From Symbiodinium natans (Eukaryota > Sar > Dinophyceae > Suessiales > Symbiodiniaceae), in contig CAJNDS010000397.1 of the NCBI GenBank assembly GCA_905221605.1, forward strand, positions 1 to 64,000: DNA of 64,000 bases, in the 5' to 3' direction. Position 1 is the stretch's first letter. Every line of letters starts with the position of its first letter. Below, one piece after another: positions 22,021 through 31,061 of this stretch. The position numbers and the translations under genes are program-made. A model generated the notes under the pieces. It was not told where the DNA came from and made no database searches. It saw only the letters and a program-made list of their open reading frames with translations.

Positions 22021-22685
22021 GTCTGAAGGTTGAACTATGTCGCATTGATGTTGCTTCGAGACATTTCTCAGAGCTGGACATCCCGGTCAAGCGTGGCACC
22101 TTTGTGGAGTTCCGCCAGGCTGCACTTTGTTTTGGGGTGCGTTGTGGTTCCCGTTTTCTGCCATTCTGGTTGATGAGTGAGAGACCCGTGGTATGGGCAA
22201 GTATCCTCGAACCCTCTAAAACCCTATAAACCCTGTCGCCTCAGCTTACGTACCAGGGCATGCTCAACCTCTCTCCGATTGGCCGCAACTGCAGCCGAGA
22301 AGAGCGCCTCCCGCCTCGAAAGTCGACTTTGCTATGGTTTAAAAGGGAAGTTTAGGGCAGTTGAGGGTTTGGATTTTAGGCGGAGTTCTCCTTAACTGCA
22401 GGTTCACGCAGACAACATCTGGACCTGCGTGCGTGGCAGTCTAAGGTAACGAGTTTGAGAAGTTTGACCTGGCAAACAACATCCCAATCCGAAAGGCCAT
22501 CGGACCATGCGAACACTGTGAAATGCCAAAGCTAGCTTTCCTTTGAGGAGCCTCGCGTATGGGTCAGGGCGAGGTTTGCAAGATCACGGTAGGAGATGGG
22601 GCTTCGCCGTGAGTGCCTGACCCAGACGATGGTGGCCAAGATGAAGGAGGAGTTTGCTGACTACAACATGACCTACTCCATAGGC
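22021..22685 (+). CDS. PMM: phosphomannomutase (eukaryotic HAD type), partial
   Basis: Four exons spell the middle of eukaryotic phosphomannomutase, the HAD-fold enzyme that interconverts mannose-6-phosphate and mannose-1-phosphate for GDP-mannose synthesis in the cytosol. Exon A (22021 or 22061 to 22118) encodes ELDIPVKRGTFVEFRQ; exon B (22257-22305) GMLNLSPIGRNCSREE; exon C (22446-22495) NEFEKFDLANNI plus PIRK; exon D (22626-22685) TMVAKMKEEFADYNMTYSIG. These match the substrate-binding core (KRGTF-EFR, SPIGR) and the run to SIGG. Joins are in phase. Introns 22119-22256, 22306-22445 and 22496-22625 begin GC and end AG. Exon C has two extra residues compared with other eukaryotes. The N-terminal HAD motif and the C-terminal QISFDVFP onward are not found in the window, so this is a fragment or a gene with very long introns. 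The next intron starts at 22686 with GC and holds the duplicated segment. Confidence 0.85.
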
Positions 22686-22689
22686 GCTT

Positions 22690-23784
22690 GTGGGATAAAC
22701 AACAACCTCCCAAACACTTCTTGGAGCATTCCGCAACATGCCCTTATCTGAATTTTCGTTTTGACGCAGAGTCGCCATCTGATGATTCCCTATGATTCTG
22801 GGCCACTGGGCCCGTCAGGGCAAGTCGTGAAATCACTCTGTCCCCGGCAAACCAAGGTTGCCAAGAGGTGGACAAATCTCTTTCGATGTCTTCCCGCAGC
22901 CTGCCGGCATGCTGAACAGCTTCAGGCTGTCGTCATGTTCAGGAGTTGTTTCTGGGGGTTTTGGACCTGAAAGAAACTTCATGTTATGAGTTTCGGACAA
23001 AGACTATGCTTATGCAAGAGGCAGACATGATTAGAAGGGATTAGAGTAAATCTGATCTGTTGTAGTACGAAAACCGATAGGGGCCGACCCAAGCCCGATA
23101 CTTCACGATACGTGGGCCGACCCCATTTCATGCGCTTGATAGGATATGCAAAAGGTTTTGTCCGCCAGTCATATATCTACAGGGGGTCATGAGAGAATCA
23201 TTCCAATTCTTGTGCTCCAGGGCGAGGGCTTCGGCAACACCCCGTAGGCACAGCTGCAAGGACTGCCTCAAGTGCGAGTTGTTTTGGATCTCGACTGGGG
23301 CATATGTAACCCTGCAGACAAGTACAGTGAACATGTGAGACTTTGTTCTGAGAGTGGTTCCCCGTTGGCTTTCCAAGGACTTGGTGGAAGCTTCGAAGCT
23401 CTGCGGAGGACGTGCCCAGGCAGGGACCCATGCGGGATGTGACGAGTCTGGCAGCAAAACTGTTGAACTGTTTTGACCCGCTGTCCTGCTCCTGCCTTTT
23501 GGCTACGTAGACTAAACCCCAGCAGCCTGTCAGTGAAGCCTCGAGTGCTTGCCCTTGCGGTAGTTCCATTTGCCGGAGCTCCGCAGGGACAACACCAGGC
23601 TCTCTCCTGAAGGCTGTTGACTATCTACGTAGTCTTGCCTATCTCGCCGTATTCTGGAAAGGCAGGAGCAGTTCAGCAACCGTGCTTCCTGTTGCTTTTA
23701 GCTGCATTTTCGTGTGCAAGCTACAGTCATGCTGTGAGCTGTGTTGCTGATGTGAGAGGGTTTCCCCCAGCATGAGCTTAGGGG
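22690..23784. repeat. duplicated segment, copy 2, left part
   Basis: Matches 13733 to ~14785 with few differences. It begins 4-5 nt after the GC donor of phosphomannomutase exon D, so it sits in the intron. It breaks off at 23784 where an insertion begins and resumes at 26372. Confidence 0.9.
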
Positions 23785-23984
23785 ATATTCGAGGGAGGGC
23801 CTATTTTTTTGGGTTTTTTTTTTTTTGGGCCTTTTTTTTTTTTTTTGGTCGATTTTCTTGGTTTTTCCTAAGAAAACCACCATTCCCTCCATATTTTTAA
23901 AGGATTTGATGCATTTTCGTGGTTTTTGGTACGAAAAACAGTAATTTCTCTGTGGTTTCATAGGAAAGCGTTATTTCTGGTACG

Positions 23985-24155
23985 TTTTAGAAGGAAAGAA
24001 GGAAAGAAAGGAAGGAAGGAAGGATGAAAGAAAGGAAGAAAACAAGGAAGGAAGGAAGGAAGGAAGGAAGAAAGGAGGGAAGGAAGAAAGGAAGGAAACA
24101 AGGAAGGAAGAAAGGAAGGAAGAAAGGAAGGAAGCAAGGAAGGAAGAAAGGAAGC
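23985..24155. repeat. GGAA/GAAA purine tract
   Basis: GAAGGAAGGAAAGAAAGGAA-type low complexity at the left inside the insertion, before the monomer array. Confidence 0.9.
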
Positions 24156-24159
24156 GTGC

Positions 24160-26199
24160 TTCGAATCCCAAGAAACTAGTTGAAAAACATCGTGTGAGCA
24201 TTGTGTTTGCAAATGGGGGGGGCTGCGCCCCCCCCAACCCCCCCGCTTTTTTTGTTTTTTTTTTAAGCCGTGCAGAGCGTGCGTGCTTCAAAGCCCAAGA
24301 AACTTGTTGACACCCATCATGTGAGCAGGGTGTTTGCAAATGGTGGGGGGGGCTGCACCCCCCCCAACCCCCCGCTTCTTTTAAGCCGTACCAAGCGTGC
24401 TTCAAAGCCCAAGAAACTAGTGGAAAAACATCGTGTGAGCATTGTGTTTGCAAATTGGGGGGGGGGCTGGCGCCCCCCGCTTTTTTTAAGCTGTGCAGAG
24501 CGTGCTTCAAAGCCCAAGAAACTTGTTGACACCCATCATGTGAGCATGGTGTTTGCAAATGGGGGGGGGCTGCGCCCCCCCCAACCCCCCCCGCTTCTTT
24601 TAAGCCGTACCAAGCGTGCTTCAAAGCCCAAGAAACTAGTTGAAAAACATCGTGTGAGCATTGTGTTTGCGAATTTGGGGGGGCTGCGCCCCCCCCAACC
24701 CCCCCGCTTTTTTTTTAAAGCCGTGCAGAGCGCGCTTCAAAGCCCAAGAAACTTGTTGACACCCATCATGTGAGCAGGGTGTTTGCAAATGGGGGGTGGC
24801 TGCGCCCCCCCCCAACCCCCCCTGCTTCTTTTAAGCCGTACCAAGCGTGCTTCCCAACCCAAGAAACTAGTTGAAAAACATCGTGTGAGCATTGCAAATG
24901 GGGGGGGCTGCGCCCCCCCCAACCCCCCCGCTTCTTTTAAGCTGTACCAAGCGTGCTTCAAAGCCCAAGAAACTAGCTGAAAAACATCGTGTGTGCATTG
25001 TGTTTGCAAATGGGGGGGGCTGCGCCCCCCCCAACCCCCCCGCTTTTTTTAAAGCCGTGCAGAGCGTGCTTCAAAGCCCAAGAAATTTGTTGACACCCAT
25101 CATGTGAGCAGGGTGTTTGCAAATGGGGGGGGGGCTGCGCCCCCCCCAACCCTCCCCGCTTCTTTTAAGCTGTACCAAGCGTGCTTCAAAGCCCAAGAAA
25201 CTAGTTGAAAAACATCGTGGGAGCATTGTGTTTGCAAAGGGGGGGGGCTGCGGCCCCCCCCCAACCCCCCGCTTTTTTTTAAGCCGTGCAGAGCGTGCTT
25301 CAAAGCCCAAGAAACTTGTTGACACCCATCATGTGAGCAGGGTGTTTGCAAATGGGGGGGGGCTGCGCCCCCCCCAACCCCCCCGCTTCTTTTAAGCCGT
25401 TCAAAGCGTGTCTTCAAAGCCCAATAAACTAGTTGAGCAACATCAGTGTGAGCATTGTGTTTGCAATTGGGGGTGCAGCCGCCCCCCCCAACCCCCCCGC
25501 TTTTTTTTGTTTTTAGCTGTGCAGAGCGCGCTTCAAAGCCCAAAAAACTTGTTGACACCCATCATGTGAGCAGGGTGTTTGCAAATGGGGGGGGGGCTGC
25601 GCCCCCCCCCAACCCCCCCGCTTCTTTTAAGCCGTACCAAGCGTGCTTCAAAGCCCAAGAAACTAGTTGAAAAACATCGTGTGAGCATTGTGTTTGCAAA
25701 TTGGGGGGGGGGCTGGCGCCCCCCGCTTTTTTTAAGCTGTGCAGAGCGTGCTTCAAAGCCCAAGAAACTTGTTGACACCCATCATGTGAGCATGGTGTTT
25801 GCAAATGGGGGGGGGCTGCGCCCCCCCCAACCCCCCCCGCTTCTTTTAAGCCGTACCAAGCGTGCTTCAAAGCCCAAGAAACTAGTTGAAAAACATCGTG
25901 TGAGCATTGTGTTTGCAAATTGGGGGGGGGGCTGGCGCCCCCCGCTTTTTTTAAGCTGTGCAGAGCGTGCTTCAAAGCCCAAGAAACTTGTTGACACCCA
26001 TCATGTGAGCATGGTGTTTGCAAATGGGGGGGGGCGCCCCCCCCAACCCCCCCCCCCCGCTTCTTTTAAGCCGTAGCAAGCGTGCTTCATAGCCCAAGAA
26101 ACTAGTTGAGAAACATCGTGTGAGCATTGTGTTTGCAAATGGGGGGGGCTGCGCCCCCCCCAACCCCCCCGCTTTTTTTTTTTTTAAGCCGTGCAGAGC
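24160..26199. repeat. ~107-bp monomer array, two alternating types
   Basis: About 19 monomers. Type 1: GTGCAGAGCGTGCTTCAAAG ... CTTGTTGACACCCATCATG. Type 2: GTACCAAGCGTGCTTCAAAG ... CTAGTTGAAAAACATCGTG. They alternate as ~215-bp dimers, joined by GTGTTTGCAAAT and a G-run/C-run hairpin (GGGGGGGCTGCGCCCCCCC) then CAACCCCCCCGCTT. The long runs are probably length-uncertain. Proline/glycine-rich frames on both strands come from the repeat. Confidence 0.95.
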
Positions 26200-26299
26200 N
26201 NNNNNNNNNNNNNNNNNNNNNNNNNNNNNNNNNNNNNNNNNNNNNNNNNNNNNNNNNNNNNNNNNNNNNNNNNNNNNNNNNNNNNNNNNNNNNNNNNNN
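26200..26299. other. assembly gap (100 N)
   Basis: Exactly 100 N, the usual placeholder for a gap of unknown size, inside the monomer array next to the right A-rich end. Predictions crossing it are invalid. Confidence 0.99.
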
Positions 26300-26371
26300 A
26301 AAAAAAAAAAAAAAAAAAGGCCCAAAAAAAAAGAAAAAAGACCCAAAAAAAAACTCCACCCATATTCGAGG

Positions 26372-26637
26372 TCTACAGTCCAGTTTAAGGACTGGGGCAC
26401 ATTGGGGCGGGCGCCTGAGCAGATTTCCGTGGCAGGGTTCCGGTTCCGGGCAGGTTCCGGGGCGGGTTGTGGGGCGTGTGGGCAGACTGTGTGGGCTTTT
26501 TGTTTACCAGGTTTCACAGCTTCTGATTCTGCGGCTGACGATGGTGCACACATGGTGATCTAGGTAGAGCGGCAGCACTCTAAGTAAAGTGCCCAGGATC
26601 CTTGCCTTCTCATTTCATCTCATGTTTCCTTCGACAG
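26372..26637. repeat. duplicated segment, copy 2, right part
   Basis: Matches ~14806-15073, from TCTACAGTCCAGTTTAAGG to TTTCCTTCGACAG. After the CAG the two copies diverge completely. Confidence 0.9.
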
Positions 26638-26814
26638 CGAACAGCTAACACCCACTAAGGCCCCTCTGACAATCGCCTCCTCTTCGCGAGATCGTGCTTC
26701 CCAGCTCCACCCCAGCGCTCATCCGTGACCGGTTGGCGGGCTGCGGCGCTGAGGTCGGGACCCGAGAGTTCCTCTCGCAATGTTGACTTCCTTTTGCAGC
26801 AGTTTTTGCAGTTT

Positions 26815-26974
26815 TGGTGCCCTTTCCCTTGAGCTCACCCGGCTTCGGTCTGTGGTGTCCAAGGGGAAGGCCAGCCACCTCAGTCCGAGCTCGCCCTCGA
26901 CCTCGGTCTTGTGGCGTCCGGACTGTTCAAAATTGGACGCAGCGTTTGAGGATTCAAAAGGGCCAAAATGGTGA
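26815..26974 (+). CDS. candidate terminal exon, unrecognised
   Basis: Follows TTTTGCAGCAGTTTTTGCAG. One frame reads FGALSLELTRLRSVVSKGKA ... CSKLDAAFEDSKGPKW then TGA, with good charge balance. An overlapping + frame and a minus frame (26719-27024) are also open, so the call is tentative. Confidence 0.35.
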
Positions 26975-27096
26975 TTCCCCTGTGGGGCTGGGGGCTGGGG
27001 GCTGGGAAAATACGGGGGACTCACCGCATTTCTTCGCGGGCCTGGGGGCTGGGGGCGGAAAATGGGGGAATCACTGTTGCACAGGGGGAAATGTTT

Positions 27097-27507
27097 CCCG
27101 CTTTCCCTCTCTTCTGCCTTTCAACCCCACCTTGAAATCAAGTGTTTTAGAGGCTCCAGTACATGCCCTGACCCCCCAGCCCCCCGCAGGAAGATCGCCA
27201 TTTTGCCCTTTTTCGAACCCGAAAAAGATCCCAAACGATGATTCCCCCGCATTTTCCACCCCTTTGGCCTTTTTCGAGCCCCAAAAACACCCAAACGGTA
27301 ATTCCCCCGCATTTTCCCCCTCCCAGCCCCCAGCCCCGCGGGGGAATGATTCCCCCGCATTTTTCCTCCCCAACGCCCAGCCCCCAGCTCCCCACAGGGG
27401 GCAGCAGTGGGGGTCTAGGCATTGAGAGACCGGAAAAGAACAAAGACCGGAGAAGAACTGGAGCCCTTAAAACACTTCCTGTCAAGGTGGGGTGAGGGGA
27501 AAGCGGA
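27097..27507. repeat. inverted-repeat element, MITE-like
   Basis: Left arm 27097-27168 (CCCGCTTTCCC ... CCCCACCTTGA ... CAAGTGTTTTAGAGGCTCC) and right arm 27452-27507 (GGAGCCCTTAAAACACTT ... TCAAGGTGGGG ... GGGGAAAGCGG) are imperfect reverse complements. The loop has three copies of ATTCCCCCGCATTTT. Further GGAGCCCTTAAA and GACCGGAGAAGAACAAAG words at 27420-27790, and CATGTACTGGAGCCTTTAGG at 27697, suggest nested copies. Confidence 0.6.
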
Positions 27508-27879
27508 GGCAAGCAGTGAGAGTCGGGAGAAGAACAAAAGACAGGAGAAGAACAACGAGGGGGCGGCAGGGCGGGGGGGGGGAGGGCGAGGGCAGCAGCG
27601 GAGGCAAGACAGCGGGGGAAGGGGGGCAGCGGGAGCCCTTAAAGCAACCCAAAACCGGTAGCGGAAGCCCTTAAAACTGGGCGGGGGGGGGTCTGGGCAT
27701 GTACTGGAGCCTTTAGGCAGCGGGGGTCTAGGCGAGACCGGAGAAGGACAAAGACCGGAGAAGAACAAAGGGGGTGCGGGTCATGCACTGGAGCCGAGCT
27801 TGGAGAACAACAATGGGTCTTCACTGACGCCGCCCCCGCTCAAGCTGGGATCGGCGGACAAGCAGCTGTCACCGCAGAC

Positions 27880-28345
27880 ATGAGCGGAACGGAACCGACG
27901 TGCCTTTGTTTCCATTGCGGTGCATCATTGCGGTTCAACCATTTGCCAGAACTGCCCCTCAGCTTGGTTGCTTCAGCACCCGGCTTCGCTGCAAGGATGT
28001 TCTCGTCTCCGGGCACTGCAACAACACCCAGGTCACTGAAAAAGACGTCGCTGGAGGAAGCTGAAGGCATCTCCGACAAGTTGTATGGACAGAGGCAGGA
28101 CGCTCAGAGACCGCTTCGGCGAAAGACCGCGAAAACTTGCCTTGGGTGGGTTTAAGGTTAAGGGTTAAGGGTTACGGTTAGGGCTTAGGGCTTAGCCGTT
28201 TCTCCAAAGCTCTTGCCCGGACGTGCCTGGGTTTGCTCCACTTCTCAGGTGGAAGCAGCTGGGCTGGAAGGACTACCTGGCCGTGCTGGCACGCGCTCTG
28301 GAAGTCGCGACCAAACTCCCCAAGGCCCCAAGGCGCCACTGCTGA
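27880..28345 (+). CDS. two-exon gene, unrecognised product
   Basis: Exon 1 (27880-28145) starts ATG and encodes MSGTEPTCLCFHCGASLRF ... SLKKTSLEEAEGISDKLYG ... TCL, ending at CTTGG|GTGGGT. Exon 2 (28249-28345) follows TTTGCTCCACTTCTCAG and encodes WKQLGWKDYLAVLARALEVA ... APRRHC then TGA. The join (GG + G) is in phase, giving about 121 residues: a Cys-rich start, a charged middle and an amphipathic helical C-terminus. The 103-nt intron carries degenerate TTAGGG/TTTAGGG repeats (28149-28196). An upstream exon is possible because the frame is open before the ATG. Confidence 0.5.
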
Positions 28346-28544
28346 TAGCCATGAGATTTTTTGCTGCTTTTGGGGAAGCCCGGGCACGGTGCCCTGAAGC
28401 TTGCCCTGGTTGTCTTAGGATATGGGGATTGATCTGAATCATGGGCCCGTTGTGGGTCTCGACTATGGTGGATTTCCTGTTAGTTTACGTAGCTTAGGGT
28501 ACCAAAGAAGGCATATGATTTCTTCAGATGAACACCCACACAAT

Positions 28545-28637
28545 TTAGATTTGGGTTTGGGGCCCCTAATATAGACCCCAAATAAGAAGGATCCCTTAGA
28601 ATAAGGCCCCCCCCCCCCAATTTCGGAAACCCCCATA
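28545..28637. repeat. MITE-like dispersed element, copy A
   Basis: Contains CCTAATATAGACCCCAAAT and ends CGGAAACCCCCATA. Related to 52098-52195 and 58048-58146. Confidence 0.55.
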
Positions 28638-28946
28638 TTCACCCGACCCCAAATAAGGTACCCCTGCAGTATAGAGGAGTGGAACTTCACTGGATGGAGC
28701 TCGCTCGTAAAGCTCGCGCGCCATGAGGCCGGCATTTCGGTCCCTTGGACTCAAACTATGCTCCACGTTGCTTGGAGGTTAATGGGTATATAGATAGAAC
28801 TGGGGTTTTAAGTAGGGCAACTATAGTTATAACCCTATTTGGGGCACTTATAACCCCACTTACAACTACCCATGAACCTCCAAGTGCACTGTGCTGCAAA
28901 ACGTTGGGCATGCTATCTGGCACTACGTGGCTTCACTTAGGCAACG

Positions 28947-29255
28947 ATGGCCTGTGCAATGGGCAATTTCCAGTGTGACGTGACTTATTGCCAGCAGAAC
29001 TACTGCCACAATGACTGCTTCCGAGCAAAGTTCGGTAGCTTGTCATGGGCATACGTACCCTGACGTTTGATGGCTGCCTTGTGGGAACTAAAAGGATCTG
29101 CAGTGCGCAACAGGGCATGGTGTGACAGAAGTGCTCTGGTCGGGACTTCGACCGACAAGGACCAGGCTGCGTCTTACTGCCGCATAGCACAGTTCCACCA
29201 CGTTCTCAAGCAAGAAAGATCAAGGGCAGTAGTCGCAGCAACATGGCTTCAATAG
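28947..29255 (+). CDS. Cys-cluster protein with an in-frame TGA, unrecognised
   Basis: From ATG 28947 the frame reads MACAMGNFQCDVTYCQQNYC then HNDCFRAKFGSLSWAYVP and meets TGA at 29061-29063. The same frame continues RLMAALWELKGSAVRNRAWC ... HHVLKQERSRAVVAATWLQ to TAG at 29255. The first part has an ordered C-x4-C-x4-C-x3-C cluster, suggestive of a small zinc-binding fold. Both sides of the TGA look coding. Options: a CGA-to-TGA nonsense mutation, a skipped stop by splicing (a GT lies at 29056), two adjacent ORFs, or recoding. The upstream TTCACTTAG|GCAACG could be an acceptor. Confidence 0.5.
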
Positions 29256-29325
29256 TACGTTCTGCACAGAGACCCAGTGTCGAATTCGCGAGGCAACATC
29301 GAGTTTTTTGCGGCGTTTAGTTTAG

Positions 29326-29509
29326 CGGTTTTGTTGGCTCGAAGAGGTGCTCTGTGGATGTTCAGGCAAGGGTTTGGGGTTTAGGATTTTAAACCCTAAA
29401 CCCTAAACCCTAAACCCTAAACCCTAAACCCTAAACCCTAAACCCTAGTTAGGATTCAGGGTCGAAGCTAGAGTCGACCTACACTCGAAGGCCGGCGGCG
29501 AGAGTCCTA
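29326..29509 (+). CDS. two tiny candidate exons around a telomeric block
   Basis: Piece 1 (29326-29371) follows TTTAG and ends at |GTTTGGGG; one frame reads GFVGSKRCSVDVQAR. Piece 2 (29460-29509) follows GATTCAG and ends CTAG|GTGCAC, reading SKLESTYTRRPAARVL. The intron between has TTTGGGGTTTAGG followed by (CCCTAAA)8. A 91-codon minus frame (29479-29754) overlaps piece 2 and competes with it. Confidence 0.3.
29391..29448. repeat. (CCCTAAA)8 interstitial telomeric block
   Basis: Perfect heptamers, C-rich strand on +. It is preceded by GGGTTTGGGGTTTAGG in the opposite sense. Confidence 0.97.
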
Positions 29510-29874
29510 GGTGCACCTAGGAGCCATGACGAAGTGAGCGCCAGGCTTTTCGCAGGAGCCCTAGCGGCTCCAGCTAGCAACACGGGCTCAATCTCGTGGG
29601 TTGGAAGCCATGTGTCATCAGCTGCGGGGAGAACATTGGGGGAACAGCTTCCATCAAACCCTGAAGATATGACGGCTTCTTGCAACATCTTGGCTATCTG
29701 AGGCGAGTGGGCTTGAGGCCCTGTTTGTCGGGCACTTGTGCAAGAGCTGCACATGCGATCCTGAGGCGCCTTGCGGTTGCATGAGCTTTTCTATCCACAT
29801 GACTTTGGACCCCAAAATCTTCCGAAAAGCACCGACCGCGTGATCTTTGTAGCCTGTATGCCTGTAACTGGAAA

Positions 29875-30108
29875 TTGTCCTGCCCTGATTGTCTGCGGAG
29901 CGGTTACGGTCACCGCAAGTCTCGGGTCAGAGCAGAGAAGAAAGCAATCCTCGCAAGGTCTAGCACTAAGCATGCAAAATTGATCATGCAAGTCTGTTGC
30001 AGGGCCGTCTGCCTTGAGCGAGCCAAGCCGAACACATCCCAGCTCTTGCCAGTCTGGCAAGTTCCTACCACAGTGATCAGGAGGGCTATTCTACCCTATC
30101 TTACTTAG
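29875..30108 (+). CDS. candidate basic Cys-containing ORF
   Basis: A 77-codon frame reading LSCPDCLRSGYGHRKSRVRA ... KHAKLIMQVCCRAVCLERAK ... to TAG. It has a CPDC pair and many basic residues. No ATG, family or splice evidence; another frame overlaps. Confidence 0.25.
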   Translation: MSCPDCLRSGYGHRKSRVRAEKKAILARSSTKHAKLIMQVCCRAVCLERAKPNTSQLLPVWQVPTTVIRRAILPYLT

Positions 30109-30201
30109 CCACTTAGCCAATGCTTGAACTTTAATCTTGCGTAGTAAGCTATAGTCCCGTAAAGCGGCCCTTTATAGGGTTGATTGTGGGGATGGTAGGG
30201 C

Positions 30202-30305
30202 CTAAAAACCCTAAACCCTAAACCCTAAACCCTAAACCCTAAACCCTAAACCCTAAACCCTGAACCCTAAACCCTAAACCCTAAACCCTAAACCCTAAAC
30301 CCTAA
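30202..30305. repeat. (CCCTAAA)n block, C-rich on +
   Basis: About 14 heptamers with one CCCTGAA variant. Confidence 0.97.
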
Positions 30306-30328
30306 CGCCCATCCCATCCTGGGGCGCC

Positions 30329-30420
30329 ATGGCAGAGGGACATGTCCTTCAGAGTCTTCAGAGCGCTGCCTCGGTCCGACTTCCGCACAGCGCCTTGGGG
30401 CAGATAAGAATGGCAAGGGC
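30329..30420 (+). CDS. candidate exon between inverted telomeric blocks
   Basis: The 112 bp between (CCCTAAA)14 and (TTTAGGG)n blocks are protein-like. GCC-ATG-GCAG at 30329 opens MAEGHVLQSLQSAASVRLPH. Alternatively, after the GGCAG acceptor the frame reads RDMSFRVFRALPRSDFRTAP. Which frame is used cannot be told. Confidence 0.35.
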
Positions 30421-30504
30421 TTAGGGCTTAGGGTTCAGGGTTTAGGGCTTAGGGTTTAGGGTTTAGGGTTTAGGGTTTAGGGCTGAGGGTTGAGGGTTTA
30501 GGGT
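30418..30504. repeat. (TTTAGGG)n block, G-rich on +
   Basis: About 12 units including GCTTAGG and GGTTGAGG variants. It faces the block at 30202-30305. Confidence 0.95.
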
Positions 30505-31061
30505 ATTATTCTCAAAGCATCAGAAGGGTCATCACATTCATTGCATGCTCGATGGCCACCGCCAGAATCATCATCATTATCAGTCAATTTGTCTATCCTT
30601 GTGACTCTTATGCTTTTCTGCGATTGTTGCTGTTTCTGTTGCTATGCTACGGTTTTTGCTGTGTGCTTTCTTCATGGAGAATGTTGATCACGGTTCTTAT
30701 TGTTGATACTCAGTATCCTGTTCATGTTGCTGGCGCTTGTGATGGTGATGGCGATGATGATGGTGATGTGCTGGTGATGATGGCGATGACGACGGGGGTC
30801 GATCATGAGGACCGGTGACTTTGTTGTTATCATCATCTGCGTTGGCTCACTGTGTCAGCATCATTCGGCATCATCGTCGTCATCCGAGTTGCTAGTGCCA
30901 TCACCGCGGCCATCGCAGTGAGGTATGCTTTCTTGCATGGTATCTCCAACCGTGCCTATATAGTCTACCTGCGGGAAGGAAGGTTTAGGACTACGGCGGT
31001 GGGCAACGTGTAACGTACTTGCTATGGGTTCTTCTGCGGGTTCTTCCAGTGATGTCTTCTA

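Larger units (their letters stand above)
23795..26361. mobile_element. ~2.6-kb insertion with target-site duplication and T-rich inverted ends
   Basis: Flanked by the 10-bp direct repeat ATATTCGAGG (23785-23794 and 26362-26371). Left end: GAGGGCCTA, T-run, GGG, T-run, GGGCC, T-run. The right end is its approximate reverse complement: A-run, GGCCC, A-rich, GACCC, A-run, CTCCACCC. That gives imperfect terminal inverted repeats of ~45-60 bp. Inside are a GGAA/AAAG tract (23985-24155) and an array of ~107-bp monomers. No transposase-like frame is visible, so it would be non-autonomous. Actual length is uncertain because of the 100-N gap. Confidence 0.7.

Noticed and set aside
24200-26100. Many 70-215-codon frames on both strands
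   Set aside because: Shadows of the ~107-bp array with G/C runs of uncertain length; several cross the N gap.
24160-26199. Possible CRISPR array (regular repeats)
   Set aside because: Monomers are contiguous with no unique spacers, and the context is eukaryotic.
29391-30504. A true chromosome end or assembly join at telomeric blocks
   Set aside because: Blocks are short (2-19 units), occur dozens of times in both orientations and are flanked by unique sequence on both sides.
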